This document shows positions 11,550 to 23,331 of a stretch of 64,000 bases of DNA, piece after piece. A program made the position numbers and the translations under genes. Source of the stretch: Tetracladium setigerum (Eukaryota; Ascomycota; Leotiomycetes; Helotiales); assembly GCA_031472005.1 (NCBI GenBank), contig PZJY01000001.1, forward strand, positions 2,852,001-2,916,000, given 5' to 3'. Numbering within the stretch: the first letter of the stretch is position 1; every line of letters starts with the position of its first letter. The notes under the pieces are model-generated. The model was not told where the DNA came from and did no database searches. It saw nothing but the letters and a program-made list of their open reading frames with translations.

Positions 11550-13370
11550 CTTGTGCTTGGTGGATTGACTCTAGAGTACTGGAGGTGAGAGGTCGAAGAT
11601 ACTCCTAAGATGCGGGGAGAGATGGGAAGCAGATGGAGGCTGCAAGTTCATTATGAAGGAGGACCTTCCATAGATTTATGTACTGCAAGGAAATTAGATC
11701 TGCTCTTGCGATATATTTGACAATTCTCACTGAATGTTGACATCTTTTTCCGGTTTGATATCACATTCGTCGTAGGTACGATCATACGAACAATAGAGGC
11801 ACAGTCGGGGCAGAGTGACAGATATGGGCAGATACATGGTTTATTAGCAAAGTCAAATGCTGGATAGTCAGGAAGGAAAGCCGATGCCTACAAAATGACC
11901 GCCTCCAGTGGACAAGCTAGGGGTGATAATTAAAGACTTTTCGTAAAGACATTCAATCATACAGATCTTTGTGTATACTCTTGCTTAGCAACTCTATGCT
12001 CCGCATAGAGGTTTGTCGTGAACCAAGCAATAGATTAAATCACTACAAGGTGGGCGGGAAAGCTTGGCGGTACGCACTAAGGCATCATAAAGTAGTTACA
12101 TGCGTAGCTCCCTGCGGTACTACGTAGATAGTATATTTGGCAACAAACTCATAGGCATTACTAGCCTGGGCTTCGTAACAGCTTATTTTTCTCTTGCCGA
12201 CATATCTTGGCAAAGCAGGCACAAAGATGCCGAAGCGCCAAGTCCACCAGGTTGTCATGCACGCACGTATGTGAATAGTACACAGCTCGTATCCGAATTC
12301 TCTAGGGGTCGTGGGGTGAGCTGAGCAGAAGGGAAAATAGGCAACTGCTCGATTTTGATTGGTCAGGCACATACTAAAGCGAATCCGCTAGAATCTGATG
12401 TCACAGGCGACGTCTATGCAACATGTACAAGAGGACTCAAGATGGCTCGATAGTACTATTATCGCATGCCCTCTTCGTTCCCATTGAGTGATACTCGTTT
12501 GGTGCTGTACCAATGTGAATTGTCAGTTATTATTGGGCATGGAGGGAAGCATCGAGGCAAAGTTGAGAATTGAAATTGGCCACAGAGTTGACATCAACAC
12601 TTGACAATAATCAAGCAGGAAGAGGTACAACGAAAATAATATGTCGAGTATAGAGGCAGCAAGAGCAGTCTAGAAACTTTTGGTTGAAAGGAAAGTATTT
12701 CCGACTTATGATACCGAGCACAATCACGTAGAGGAGTGCACTATTAGAGTGAGGGGAAGAGTTGACGGTGAACTCGATGATGCCGGAAAGACCCCACCAA
12801 GACTGGCAATATTACTAAAGAATTGAGCTGTTCTATTGCCTTTCTCGTATAAAAAAACATATCCATCTACTTCCATCACCACCATTGTCATCTGCTAGTC
12901 TAACGATGTACTCTGTATATGGCTCCGACGAACAACTGATATCCTCGTAGGAACCGAGCCAATCAAAAGCCAAAGGTCAGAATCGGTACTCGGTCTTCAG
13001 GGGTCATAATATCACCGGCAGATAGACCTTCTAAAAGAACTCATCTATACGAGGTACAGGGATTGTGAAGGGGGAGCTCTTTAAAGTAATGAAGTAGTCC
13101 AACCAGTGCCTGCATGAGAAGTTCTATTCATGTGCATGACATATTGGAAAGGTATGCGGGCGAAAAGAGGGATCAAGAATCAATGTTTGCGGGGTAGGGT
13201 TAAAGACGTACGAGTTAGGCCGAGAACCAATACTCGATATCTTCGGGGCAGTCGGAGGGCGTAGTTACACTCGTGATTAGACTCGTACCGTTCAGTGGTA
13301 AATAATAAACAAAGGAATACATGCATGCAAATTTTTGGTCTTTGAGTTATGCCAAGCTTGAGCAATACTC
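11550..13370. other. gene-free stretch of about 1.8 kb
   Basis: I find no ORF above about 95 residues with any recognisable motif and no intron-joined frame. Base composition does not look strongly RIP-mutated to the eye. It may be long regulatory DNA or a decayed element. Confidence 0.5.
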
Positions 13371-14480
13371 TCAATAGGAAGAGGACATGTACATCTCCAC
13401 CCATTGACGAAACAGGGCCTCATAGTCCCCCAATTTCAACGACTTTGGTAGAAATTCCAGCTCGATGTTCGGCTCAGAGATATTGTGCTCTTGAGTGTGT
13501 CTCTCAATACACCTCCCCCGCAGGTTGAAAACCACGAGTTCCAATCCCTTCGGAAGTCCGTCCCACCCTCTCTCCAAAATGTCAATACGAGATCTTGCCC
13601 TGTATATGACCACTAGACGTTCTAAGTCTAGGAGGCGAGCGCACTCCCAAGGCTAAGTTCAATCTCTGGTCAGCGTGATGACAACTTTTTGATTCAACAC
13701 GCATGATCCACTTACCGCATATTCAAACTGAGCATTGTAAATCCCAAGTATTCTCAATTTTTTCCATCTATCGCAAACATGCTCTCCACCTATCCGTAAT
13801 ATTTTAAGATCATCGTACACACAGAGGAAGACCTCGATGTTTCTGAATTGTGCCAAGCATGTGAACAGCAGCCGAGCAATCTTACGTTCGATGTAAGTCT
13901 CTATCTGAATATTGCTCAAAGGCACTTCAAAGATAAAGCGTTTGACGTCAAGCGCTAGGGGAGTGAGGAAGTCGATTATGGTTTGCACCTGAGTGAAAGA
14001 GGTGATGCGCTTTGATTGGAATGGAGAGAGATGGAGTGATGTGACGTGGCTGTGGAGATCTCGTGGGGAGGTGGAAAGAGTACGTTGGAGGAGGTGGAGG
14101 GTTTGAAAGGTGTTGATGTGCGTGCAATGTTTGTATAGCAAGAGACTGGCGAGTGGGTATGTGAGACGGGAGGTTTGGGTGAGGCTGAGGAGAGTTTTCG
14201 TGATGGGATCCGTAGATGGGAGGGCGATGGGGATTGCTGGGGAGGCCGTGAGAATGAGAGAGTCGATTATTTGGAGGATAACTTCTATTCATAAATTAAT
14301 TTGTGCTCATGGAGTCATGGGGGACATCTCTAGCTTTTTGAAGTATGTGGAGCAACTGCTGCCTGAATGTCTCCAATTTGACTCTCGACACAATGTCGGG
14401 ATTTTTAAGGTTTACAAACGAAGATATAAAATGGACTCACCTGAGGGAAGAAAAGGAACTTTAGTAGTGGTTGTTGTCAT
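13371..14480 (-). CDS. F-box domain protein, fungal type
   Basis: Exons are 14441-14480, 13716-14284 and 13371-13652, giving 296 residues. The N-terminus MTTTTKVPFLPSEVILQIID has the F-box start (LPxEVLxxI). It continues with LLSLTQTSRLTYPLASLLLY, the typical second half of the box. The remainder is leucine-rich and unassigned. Such proteins link Skp1-Cul1 ubiquitin ligases to substrates, and large families of this kind occur in Leotiomycetes. The first intron (14285-14440, 156 bp) is inferred: donor CAG/GTGAGT and acceptor AATAG join the frame exactly through Ser-Glu. Without this exon the protein would lack an initiator Met before the F-box. Confidence 0.78.
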
Positions 14481-14870
14481 TGTGTTGGTTTGTATAGGTG
14501 AGCAGAATAGTCGTATGTCACAAACGGCGAGGGAGATCACAATTGCCACCCCTCACCGCTTGAACAGTCACTCTTTTGGGACGATTGTAAACATCCATCT
14601 CACACTCCAGTCGCCTTGTCTGTGATATCAAATGTCCTTTGTACCGCGAGTTCCGAATTATAAGAGACAAGACATGCGTCATATTAATATTTAATCACTA
14701 CTTCTCATCTTTGCCAAGTATATCTAGTTGCGCGCATATGAGGCACAAGCGAGATATATTTAGTTGTATTCGCATTTTCTACGTGGCATGCTGTCTACTA
14801 TGTGCCTTCCCTATTTACATGTAGGTAACCGCTTTACAACATCATCAATAGTTCATCTTCACTCTCTATT
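14481..14870. other. intergenic, 390 bp
   Basis: It lies between the F-box gene start and the 3' end of the Cys-rich GPI protein gene. It probably holds the F-box promoter. I see no gene. Confidence 0.45.
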
Positions 14871-15827
14871 CTACAAGACAAGCCCTAGAACAAGTCCCAC
14901 CGCGCCGACCACAGCATTTGCATGCATCTTCTCCACCGCAGCATTCCCCGTCGCAGAAGGTGTACTTGCTGCAGCACCAGTAGCGCTTGTCCCGGCAGCA
15001 TTCATGTTCGCCGCAGTCGTACCAGCTCTACTCGAGCCCGAGCTTGTGCTTGAGCTCGCATTTGCATCTGCACTTGCACTCGTACTTGTGCGCGTAGCAG
15101 CCTTTGTCGAAGACTTCACCACATCTGCAGCGGAGGTATACTCATTCGTCTTGACATTTCCATGACCTCCTGAAATATCGTCATATTCCCCGGTGCTTTC
15201 GTTCAGACAGAATAGATTGCCGTTGGATTCCTTGTAGCAAGTTTGGCTGCTGGAGCAAGTGAAGTCGGCACGTTTGCGGCGAGTGTCGATTCCTTGTGCT
15301 TTGTAGCAGGCACGGAGGGCGTCAGCGTTGGGTGAATCGGAGCCGCTTCCGTAGACTTGGAATATGAGAGTTAGCTTTAGTTTCTTTTTGTTGTTGTCCA
15401 AATAGGTAAACAAGAAGAGGATTTTTGGGGTGGAATTGGGTGCATACATGCGGAACAAACATCACTCAGGCATGTGATCTGACAAGTGCTTGAACTTTTG
15501 GAAGCACAATATGTCGCACAAGCAGTTTTGAGACATCCTAGATTACAGGCGCCATCGAGGTTGCAGCCGCTGCTGCATTTAAGGAGGGCGGCGTCAATGG
15601 CGTTCTGGGAGGCGGAGCCACCGCTGGATGCTGGCGGGTATGCTGGAGGGTTGTTAGCAATGTTTATTTGAGCTGAAGTGAGTATACATATACATTCAAG
15701 TCGCTAATGAAGACGACAATTATGTAGACTGTGTGTTAAACGTACCGAGGGCATTGGAAGAACTGCAGGTTTCAGCAATAGTGAAACGAAGGAGAGCGAG
15801 CAAGAGTGTGGTTTTGGAGAAGAACAT
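14871..15827 (-). CDS. Cys-rich secreted protein with GPI-anchor signal, unknown function
   Basis: Exons are 15746-15827, 15448-15672 and 14871-15355, giving 263 residues. The start MFFSKTTLLLALLRFTIAET is a signal peptide. Residues about 35-115 carry many cysteines, grouped as CSSGCNLDGACNLGC, CATYC, CQITC, then more in the third exon. This spacing does not fit the CFEM domain as I know it. A Ser/Thr/Ala-rich stalk follows, then a C-terminal hydrophobic tail (VVGAVGLVLGLVL) typical of GPI-anchor signals. It is likely a cell-wall or membrane-anchored surface protein. I do not recognise a named family. Confidence 0.75.
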
Positions 15828-16956
15828 GACTGATGGTGGTTTAATTGTTTACTGCGGTATCTGGGATTGTGGAGAGCGATGAATTGGTTCAAGCTGATGT
15901 TGATCTGGAATAAGTATACAAGCAGAGTAGTTGTAAAAAGAGGTACGCGGGTACAACGGGGGTATGCGATATATACACAATTTTCAAGCAGAATACACTT
16001 AATGAACAAGCATACAAAGGTAAGCCTAAAAAGGCTTGACAATGAGGCTGTTTGCTTCCACGGGGCTCTTCTCGACCCTCGGTTGGGCCGACTCATTGAG
16101 GCGTTCTCCATGCAAGCGAGAGTCTTGCGAGATCTGGATGTTTTGTTTTTTCAGCCTTCAAGCCACCAAAAGCGCCGCAGCCCCAAGAGAGGCCAATCAT
16201 TCCGGAAACCCACCCCAGAATGGACGAGCGACTTCGATAGTGACTCGAGTAGCGTTCTGCTTTGGGTCCAGGGCGGATTTATTCAGCGCAACATCAAATT
16301 CAGCAACGCAGAAGTGAATTGTCCCCATCTCTTTGGGAACAAGGAAGCGAGTGGGCATTGTTATCGCACTACTCGGTCAAGTTGAAGGGGTGCTGCGTTG
16401 ACCGAAAAGTCCGGATATCTTGGCAACACCGAGCAATACAATAGTCTCTTTCAAGACCTTGTTAGCCGTCATTTCTTTGAGAATATCATTCTTCAAGGTC
16501 CACTCTCCTCACGGCACTGAATGTGGGAACAAACTCATCTCAGACTGGTGTGCAATAACCGCACTGCAATGGGCTCTTCACGCAACCTCTTGATCCATTA
16601 GACAGTTGGCAAGGCAAAGCCGTGATTGTCACAGCTTTCACAACATTTGTATAGCCAATCTAACTCGGTCGACCTGTGAAACTTCGCAAAGAGAACCCCT
16701 ATAGGCGCAGAATATGACTTATTGAGAGTTTCTTGTATTTTGTAGTGACTTTTCACATTCTTCTCTCATATACTGAGCGCGCATGAAGCTATCTCCATAT
16801 TAAAAAAGCATCGCTCCATAAAACCCCAAGAGACCATAATAAATAAGCATGAACGCAGTGAAGCATGAGCGCATTCTAGAACATCATAAATGCAGTACCC
16901 AACCTTGCCTCCGTCATACACCAAAACGCCCGGGATGCCAGTGACAAAGGAAAATT
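15828..16956. other. intergenic, 1.1 kb
   Basis: It lies between the GPI-protein start and the cdc14 stop. Short frames exist on both strands without recognisable motifs or coherent splice partners. I see no gene. Confidence 0.5.
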
Positions 16957-18006
16957 TTAGCATACAACACCTTCAAATGGTGTTGTTTCTCTCAAATCCG
17001 CGACTAGGTCGTCAACACTAAAAGTTCAAGAATTAGTACAAATCTTTTCTAGATGCGAGAAAACCACCTGGGAAACTCCGCGTTCTCCAAGACACTACAA
17101 AAGATGATTTAGTATGGAAATTGACATACCTATGAAGATATCGACCCAATAGCGCCTGCTTCTCCTCCGTTGTTCTCGTGTGCTCGCTCTCGCTGTCCGC
17201 CCTCTTTCGTCCAGCGCCCGACTCAGTACGACTGAAAGCACCTGCGAGTTTGCTGGGACTGCGCTGGAGCATTGCTGGGACCGAGACCGTCGCACTAGCA
17301 GATGGAATAGACGGCGTTTCTGGCATGAGGTAGAAGTAGAGGAATTCTACCAACTTCAACTTGACCTCTCGAGTCGTTTCGCGAGACTTGAACAAGGATG
17401 TGACCGTGAGCAGACCGTCCAGCGCTTCAAAGGTTCGAGCATTTTGAGGAGTATCGATAAGGGCGCAAACGAGAGTTATGATAGTCGCAGATTGTATTGC
17501 TGGGCAGTTGATAGGCTCGAGGAGATCTAGAAGGTGCTGCGCAAGAAAGATTAGCAGCTGAAAGTTGCATTGCATGTGCGCTCTAGGGTATATACATTCA
17601 TGTACAGTTCCCTTGAGAACAAAGTCCTCGAAGGTGGGTGTAGTAGCATCGCTCCTTGAATCAGATCCAGGGCTTGAATGAGCAAGAGATCGTTCTGGTC
17701 GTCGTGGCTCTTGCCCAACAGACGGTCCAAACAGTTGACCAGGCGCATCGCCACATTCCACTCGAAACCATCCTGGAGTTTGAAGAACTCTCTAAATGCT
17801 GGATCGCTTCCCATTTCACTTAGGTTCTTGCGCGGTGGCGGTTCTTTTCCCGGGTCGATGGTAGAGCGACGCCTCTCCGCTGCGCTTTGAGGAGAGGATA
17901 GGCAGATTTGGGCGAGGAGTCCTTCGACTTGACGGAGACCTTTTCTGATCTTGGATTGGTCGTAGGAGGAGAGATTATCGAAAGAGAGGGAAAGCAGGGC
18001 CTCCAT
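16957..18006 (-). CDS. cdc14: Cdc14-like SIN component (Sid1 partner), not the phosphatase
   Basis: The family is the S. pombe Cdc14/SIN protein that binds the kinase Sid1 in septation signalling. It is unrelated to the budding-yeast phosphatase Cdc14. Exons are 17596-18006, 17130-17536, 17068-17094 (27 nt) and 16957-17017, giving 301 residues. Signs are LSSYDQSKIRKGLRQVEGLL at the N-terminus, FFKLQDGFEWNVAMRLVNCL, and LIQALDLIQGAMLLHPPSR. Next comes the helical LLDLLEPINCPAIQSATIIT stretch, and the tail VDDLVADLRETTPFEG. The 27-nt exon is required to join HR to SVDDL in frame and has good splice signals. A low-complexity Ser/Arg linker is predicted disordered. Confidence 0.88.
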
Positions 18007-18688
18007 GGTTGCAATGAGCTGTGGATTGCGGTTACGTTGTTTTGGTATTGTTGTGTATCTTGGGATGTGAGCTGGGTATCTTTCGCGAAGGGGAAGACTC
18101 CAGAATATGACGATTGGTTTAGTGTTACAAAAAGAAGAAGGATGAGGACGCCGGACGCAGTGTTAATACAGATTGTTGAAATGAAAAGGAATGGTGAATT
18201 GTTTGCTTTGCACAACAAGACGAAAAAGGAATACACGCCGCATAGAAGTATATTATGCGATATGAGATCAGGCGCATTTATCCGATTGTTGATGTCCCAA
18301 CTTTCTGCATAGCAACCGGGCCACCGTAGTGTTTTAGCCGGGGCGGTGTACAGTGGCAGTATGGTGACGTCGACTATTAGCATGTGGTTTGGTCCCCTCC
18401 TTCGTTGAATTCACATTCCACATTTTAACTTTCGTACCTATCTCTCTTTCGATTCAGAATCTGTATAATTTGAAATCAGGGTTTTGCTGGGCAATCAAAA
18501 TCTCGCTACGTTGGAGTATTATCGTATTTCAGAAGCTTTCCGTTCGTTGCAAACTTCATCAGCATATCGCCATTTAACTCGAGAAAGCCCTACTGCCTAT
18601 CAGGCTACAACAGCCTTGGTATCACCTTCCTCGCCCTCATCGCTCTTCTCACCTCTCCTTCGCCTTAGTATCTTCGCTCATAATCATC
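18007..18688. promoter_or_regulatory. divergent promoter between cdc14 and the GGPP synthase gene
   Basis: About 680 bp lie between two divergent starts. It should contain both promoters. No TATA box stands out and I see no gene. Confidence 0.4.
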
Positions 18689-19877
18689 ATGATGCACTCG
18701 GAAACTCTTCGCTCCCCAAACGCAATCCCTCCCCGAACCTCATCAAACCACGGCGTCAACGTGGCATTTAATCCTCCTACAAAAGCGACTCTCCAATCCG
18801 TTCAAGAAGGCGACTGGATCAGCCAGCGACGCAGCCGATCCTCGACAAACCCGAGCTCCATGAGCCCTACCATGCAGACCTCTGGCGCGCCTGATCCCAG
18901 AAGATATACTAATAACGATATGGCCTTCGAAGGGAAGAGCAGCTGGTCGGCGGAGAAGGAACAGATTCTCATTGGCCCGTATGAGTATCTATTTGCACAA
19001 CCGGGGAAGGACATTCGAGCACAGCTGATTGCTGCTTTCAACGAGTGGCTCGATGTACCGGCAGATAGTTTGGAGGTCATCACAAAAGTCGTGGGCATGT
19101 TGCATACAGCCTCGTTGCTGGTAGATGATGTAGAAGATTCCTCTCTACTTCGGCGGGGCTTGCCTGTTGCGCACAGCATCTTTGGGACGGCGCAGACAAT
19201 AAATTCTGCGAATTATGTCTACTTTCAAGCCCTGAGGGAGCTGCAAAAGTTGAAGAACCCTAAGGCGATCGACATCTACACCGAGGAGTTGCTAAATCTA
19301 CACCGAGGCCAAGGAATGGATCTTTTCTGGAGGGATACCTTGACATGTCCAACCGAAGACGATTACCTCGAAATGGTGGGAAACAAAACCGGTGGTCTAT
19401 TCAGATTGGCGATCAAGTTGATGCAAGCAGAGAGTAGTGTAGCAAAGTAAGTGATGTTGTAATATGGCGAGCCGACGTCAGCTAAATCCTTCTAGGGACT
19501 GCGTGCCTCTCGTAAATTTAATCGGCATTCTCTTCCAGATCCGAGATGACTATCAAAACCTCTCCTCTCCCGAATACCTAAGCAACAAAGGCCTATGCGA
19601 GGATCTTACGGAAGGGAAGTTCTCATTTCCGATTATTCATAGCATACGAGCACGTCCAGACAATATGCAGCTTCTCAACATTCTGAAGCAAAAGACCGAT
19701 GATGAGCAGGTAAAGAAGTACGCGGTCTCGTATATGGAGGGGACTGGCAGCTTTGAGTATTGTAGGAAAGTACTCAAGACCTTGACGGAAAGAGCGAAGG
19801 TATTAGTCCATGATTTGGACGATGATGGCAAGCATGGCAGGGGCGTTTTGAAAATCCTGGACAAAATGGCTGTATGA
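18689..19877 (+). CDS. BTS1: geranylgeranyl diphosphate synthase
   Basis: The enzyme condenses IPP with allylic diphosphates to C20 GGPP for protein prenylation, carotenoids and diterpenes. Exons are 18689-19446 and 19496-19877, giving 379 residues. The first aspartate-rich motif DDVED is at about residues 146-150 in LLVDDVEDSSLLRRG, and the second, DDYQN, is in FQIRDDYQNLSS. LHRGQGMDLFWR and GNKTGGLFRLA are also family signatures. An N-terminal extension of about 90 residues is Ser/Pro-rich and disordered, as in other filamentous fungi. No terpene-cyclase neighbour is present, so a housekeeping role (al-3/bts1 type) is most likely. The assignment is firm; the exact start could be the second Met. 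Confidence 0.95.
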
Positions 19878-20275
19878 TTTATGATCAGATAAGGATGGCA
19901 TGGCGTGGGGTTATTTGGGAGGTTTACTCTGGTTTCACGATGGGTGTTCTAGGTGTTCTATCTGGCAGGTCTCTCTTTCTCTCGGATTTTCGATGTTCAT
20001 ATTTACACTAATTTTTTGGAGCTTGAATTGATGATGATTTTTGTATTTTGTGGATTCTGGATCCCTGTTCGCAAAACCTAGCAGCAAATTACTTCGTCGA
20101 TTATTAAGGCAGAATTATTGACAAAGTACTTTTTCTAAAGTGGAGGGCAATACACCCGCTCGCATTTGTGATAGCGATATATCTGTGCGCCGAATTCCAT
20201 CCACATCCCAGAAACCAAACGTCCGAAAGTTTTTAGTTAGTCCCTCCCATACAGGGTCGCCACAAAAGCACAAGG
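19878..20275. other. intergenic, convergent 3' ends
   Basis: About 400 bp lie between the GGPP synthase stop and the C6 regulator stop. I see no gene. Confidence 0.5.
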
Positions 20276-23026
20276 TCAGCTAAACTCCATCCACGAACCC
20301 TGCGTCCAATCAATAGTATTGAGCCAGTCCAAATCCTGTGTCTCAGCATACGGCAACATCAACGGATCAAACGCCGCAGGATCATGTTGGAAATCCATTT
20401 CCGCCGCCGTAGTAGTATCAGCAACAGGCTCCTCTGGTTGTTGACGATTCTCCAGCACATGATCGAGAACACGCTTGATGACCTCCTTGAGGCGAACGGC
20501 GAGATTGTAATTGCCATGTGAGGGACGAATCCAATCCAGAAAGCCGATGAAGAGGGTTAGTTTCTGCACTGCTTCTGAGCGAGAGAAGTGGACTTGTCGT
20601 TGGCCGGATGATTGTTTGAGTAGTTCAACGCAGATGGCGCCTGCTGGGGGTATGCCGTAATATGTTATCTGTGTTGGTAGGTATACACAGTTAGAGATGA
20701 TATCTTTGACGATCATGGTATATGTTAAAGATCGAAATGGCACTCACGATCCAGTCGAAACCGCCTGAGAAAACCATCAAGGTCTCCCGCTTCATCCAAA
20801 ACATCAAAGCGATGTCTAGCATTTCCAGAGCATTTTCTATCAGGCCTTGCCCATTTGCTAGGCCACGAGCGATGGCGACCCTATTGAGCAAGAAATCGTT
20901 CTGTATATTTTGGAGCATTATGTATGCCTGTTCATAGAGGATAGACGGAGTTACGGGAGTGGAGGTATGGTTTGTGGCATAATAGTTGAGTAACGGGGGG
21001 AAGCTACTAAACAGATCTCTGCTACGCTGTCGCAGATCACTTGTGATGATCAGAGATAATAGCTTGATGTTGATTGAGAGGTAACTTACCTAATCATTTC
21101 ATGCGTCACCACATTGTTGGCTCCTAGAGATAATTCCAAGATTTCTTCTCGAATAGCCGCCATATGTACCTTTGCTCTAAGAAGGGTTGTGTCGTACAGC
21201 TTTTTATCGGTGTTCCATCCATTTGCATCAAGGTTGTTGATAGCCTCGGCCAACTCACTCTTTGAAAGATAGTAGGCTTCAGGGTCGAGATCGAGACAAG
21301 GCTCGATATCACAATAACGTCGTTGGAGGAGTGGTGGTGTTCCATTGAGGGATGAGTGGATCTTGTCGCTACAATATACAGCTGAAAAAACACGCCTCTT
21401 GTACTCTGACGCTGCAGTCAATTTGGTGTAGTTGGGAACACCTAATCGATGAATTCCTGATGAAATGGCAGAAGTGACCACTAAAATCCGCCGTTAGCCA
21501 GAATTACATACAGACGTGCTAGAATGACGTTTCAGAAATTTAGGAATTCGCTTACTATTGCTGTTTAAACGACGGATTTTATAGGCTAGATTATCGTCAG
21601 TCAGCCTCTTATTCTCAAATGAGAGAAGGAGGTCCACGCACTTTCGTCTCCTGTGCAACCCGACTCGAGTACCTTGATATTAAATGTCAGGTCTACGACG
21701 AGAACGTTTACCGTCTCGGCCGAATCACACATATTGAGGCAGACGTCAGCACACTCTTTCATCCTCCAAGCAATCTGTTTTTTGTCCCTGCCTTCGTTTT
21801 CTGGTATCGAAAGCAGCGGATCAGAGTCCTGCAAGAAGAGGTATGCGAGACCGAAAAAACAAAACAAAACACCCAGCATCTCGAACCTGATATTTGTGCC
21901 AGTAAATGTGTCTAACCATTCGAAGGCATCATCTGGACTAGGAGGCAGTGGCGTTTCTTCGTTGTTGAAAAGAGCATCTGCAATCGTCGCCAAGGTCGAG
22001 TTCGACCTCTCTGTAAGTTCGGATTCAAATTGTCGCCAAAGAGAGGCTATACAATAACTTATTAGGGTCGAGTCCAAGGTTGGATCGTGCATAGATTGAA
22101 ACTTCTGAAATAGGTCAGAGGCTGTTTCTCTGGAAGGAAGATTCCAAAGTGCCTTCACCGCATGAGAGGCCCGAAGTGATGGTGTATTAGGGCGTTGCCT
22201 TCCCTTGACACAGTTTTAGCAGTGGTTCTTTAACAAACATATTTGCGCAGGTTTCTGGCTTGTGTCGTTTAAGTAGTTGTCCGGAGTTTGGCTCCCAACC
22301 CACCAAGTGGAAATAATGATGATGGATTTATTCACATACCAGAAGAGGTTCTCCAAGTACCCATGAACCTAACACAAAGGCATCAAAGTTAGCACCATCC
22401 ATCTAGAGACTTAGAGATCAAACGGGTATGTGATGATGTCCACCAGACCATCTTGATTTCAGCAAGTCAAATTTGATGATCGTCGCTCGGATTGACAAGT
22501 TGGAGGAATTACCAGGATGTTTTCTCGGACTGTCGTCCAAGAAGAGTTCCCCCATACTGGTCTGATTCTCCGCAAACATGGCTTTAAAGCTCGTCTCTCC
22601 ATAATACCGACTCGAGCGTGGATATGTTGCCTGCTTCCAGTTTGCCTGACTGTTTCGGGAAAAGCTAAAATCGCCCACTTTCAGTTGCCCTTCAACATAT
22701 GCTCCAGTACAGCCTTCCTTGTGAGGAACGGTTTGGACTCCTACAGACTGGTACTGCACGGTTGAGAAAGACTGTGAGCCCGGGCTTGATGAGGCGTGAC
22801 TGGCGGCTGTCCTTGATGGAGCTTGGTTTTTTGGTGTAGTGGAAGTTCGGCTTCCACTTCCTCTAGTCATAGGAGCTGGGTGGTAGGAACATTTCTCTGT
22901 GTTTTTGAGTCGGACACACCGACCACAATGAGGGAATCCGTGATCACAGGCAATTTTGCCCTTCCTACAAGGTTCACAGGCCTGTTTCTTGCCATTCCTT
23001 CTATAGCCAATGTCTGCTGAAGACAT
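20276..23026 (-). CDS. Zn2Cys6 transcription factor (fungal-specific regulator)
   Basis: Exons: 22444-23026, 22340-22368 (29 nt), 21642-22203, 21556-21585 (30 nt), 21090-21480, 20748-21039 and 20276-20668. Together they give 759 residues, with all phases consistent. The binuclear cluster near residues 15-42 reads ACEPCRKGKIACDHGF, then CGRCVRLKNTEKC. The middle homology region includes LGEPLLGRQRPNTPSLR, YKIRRLNSNMVTSA, and SAVYCSDKIHSSLNGTPPLL. The targets are unknown. The junction from exon 1 to exon 2 uses a weak donor (GTGGAC at 22443) and is the least certain. An acceptor-like TTCTAG just upstream of the ATG suggests a 5' UTR intron. The neighbour is kynurenine aminotransferase, but no regulatory link is shown. 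Confidence 0.85.
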
Positions 23027-23331
23027 ATTTGCCCCACCTAGAATCAAAATAACGTCAACTCGTATGCCCATCAAATTTGAAGTTTAGAGAATAGAGCATC
23101 TTTCTTATCTTACGATCAATAATGGAGTTCAATGAACATTTATTTTGCAGTATTCTTCTTTTTATGAAAGTTGGTTTGGTTCGCAACTCGATTGAGGGAC
23201 CGGCGAGGTCGGACTTGAGGTGCCAAGACAACTAGTGGATAACCACAAGCAAACTCTCAATCATGAGAGTAGCGTACAGATAGTATAACAGTGCATTTTA
23301 TTGTTCATGATCTGGGCTTCTACAAACGTTC
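23027..23331. other. intergenic, 305 bp
   Basis: It separates the C6 regulator start from the aminotransferase stop. It is AT-rich and likely holds the regulator's promoter and possible 5' UTR intron. I see no gene. Confidence 0.4.

Noticed and set aside
16957..18006. Calling this gene the Cdc14 protein phosphatase
   Set aside because: There is no HCxxGxxR phosphatase loop; the sequence fits the unrelated SIN Cdc14 family.
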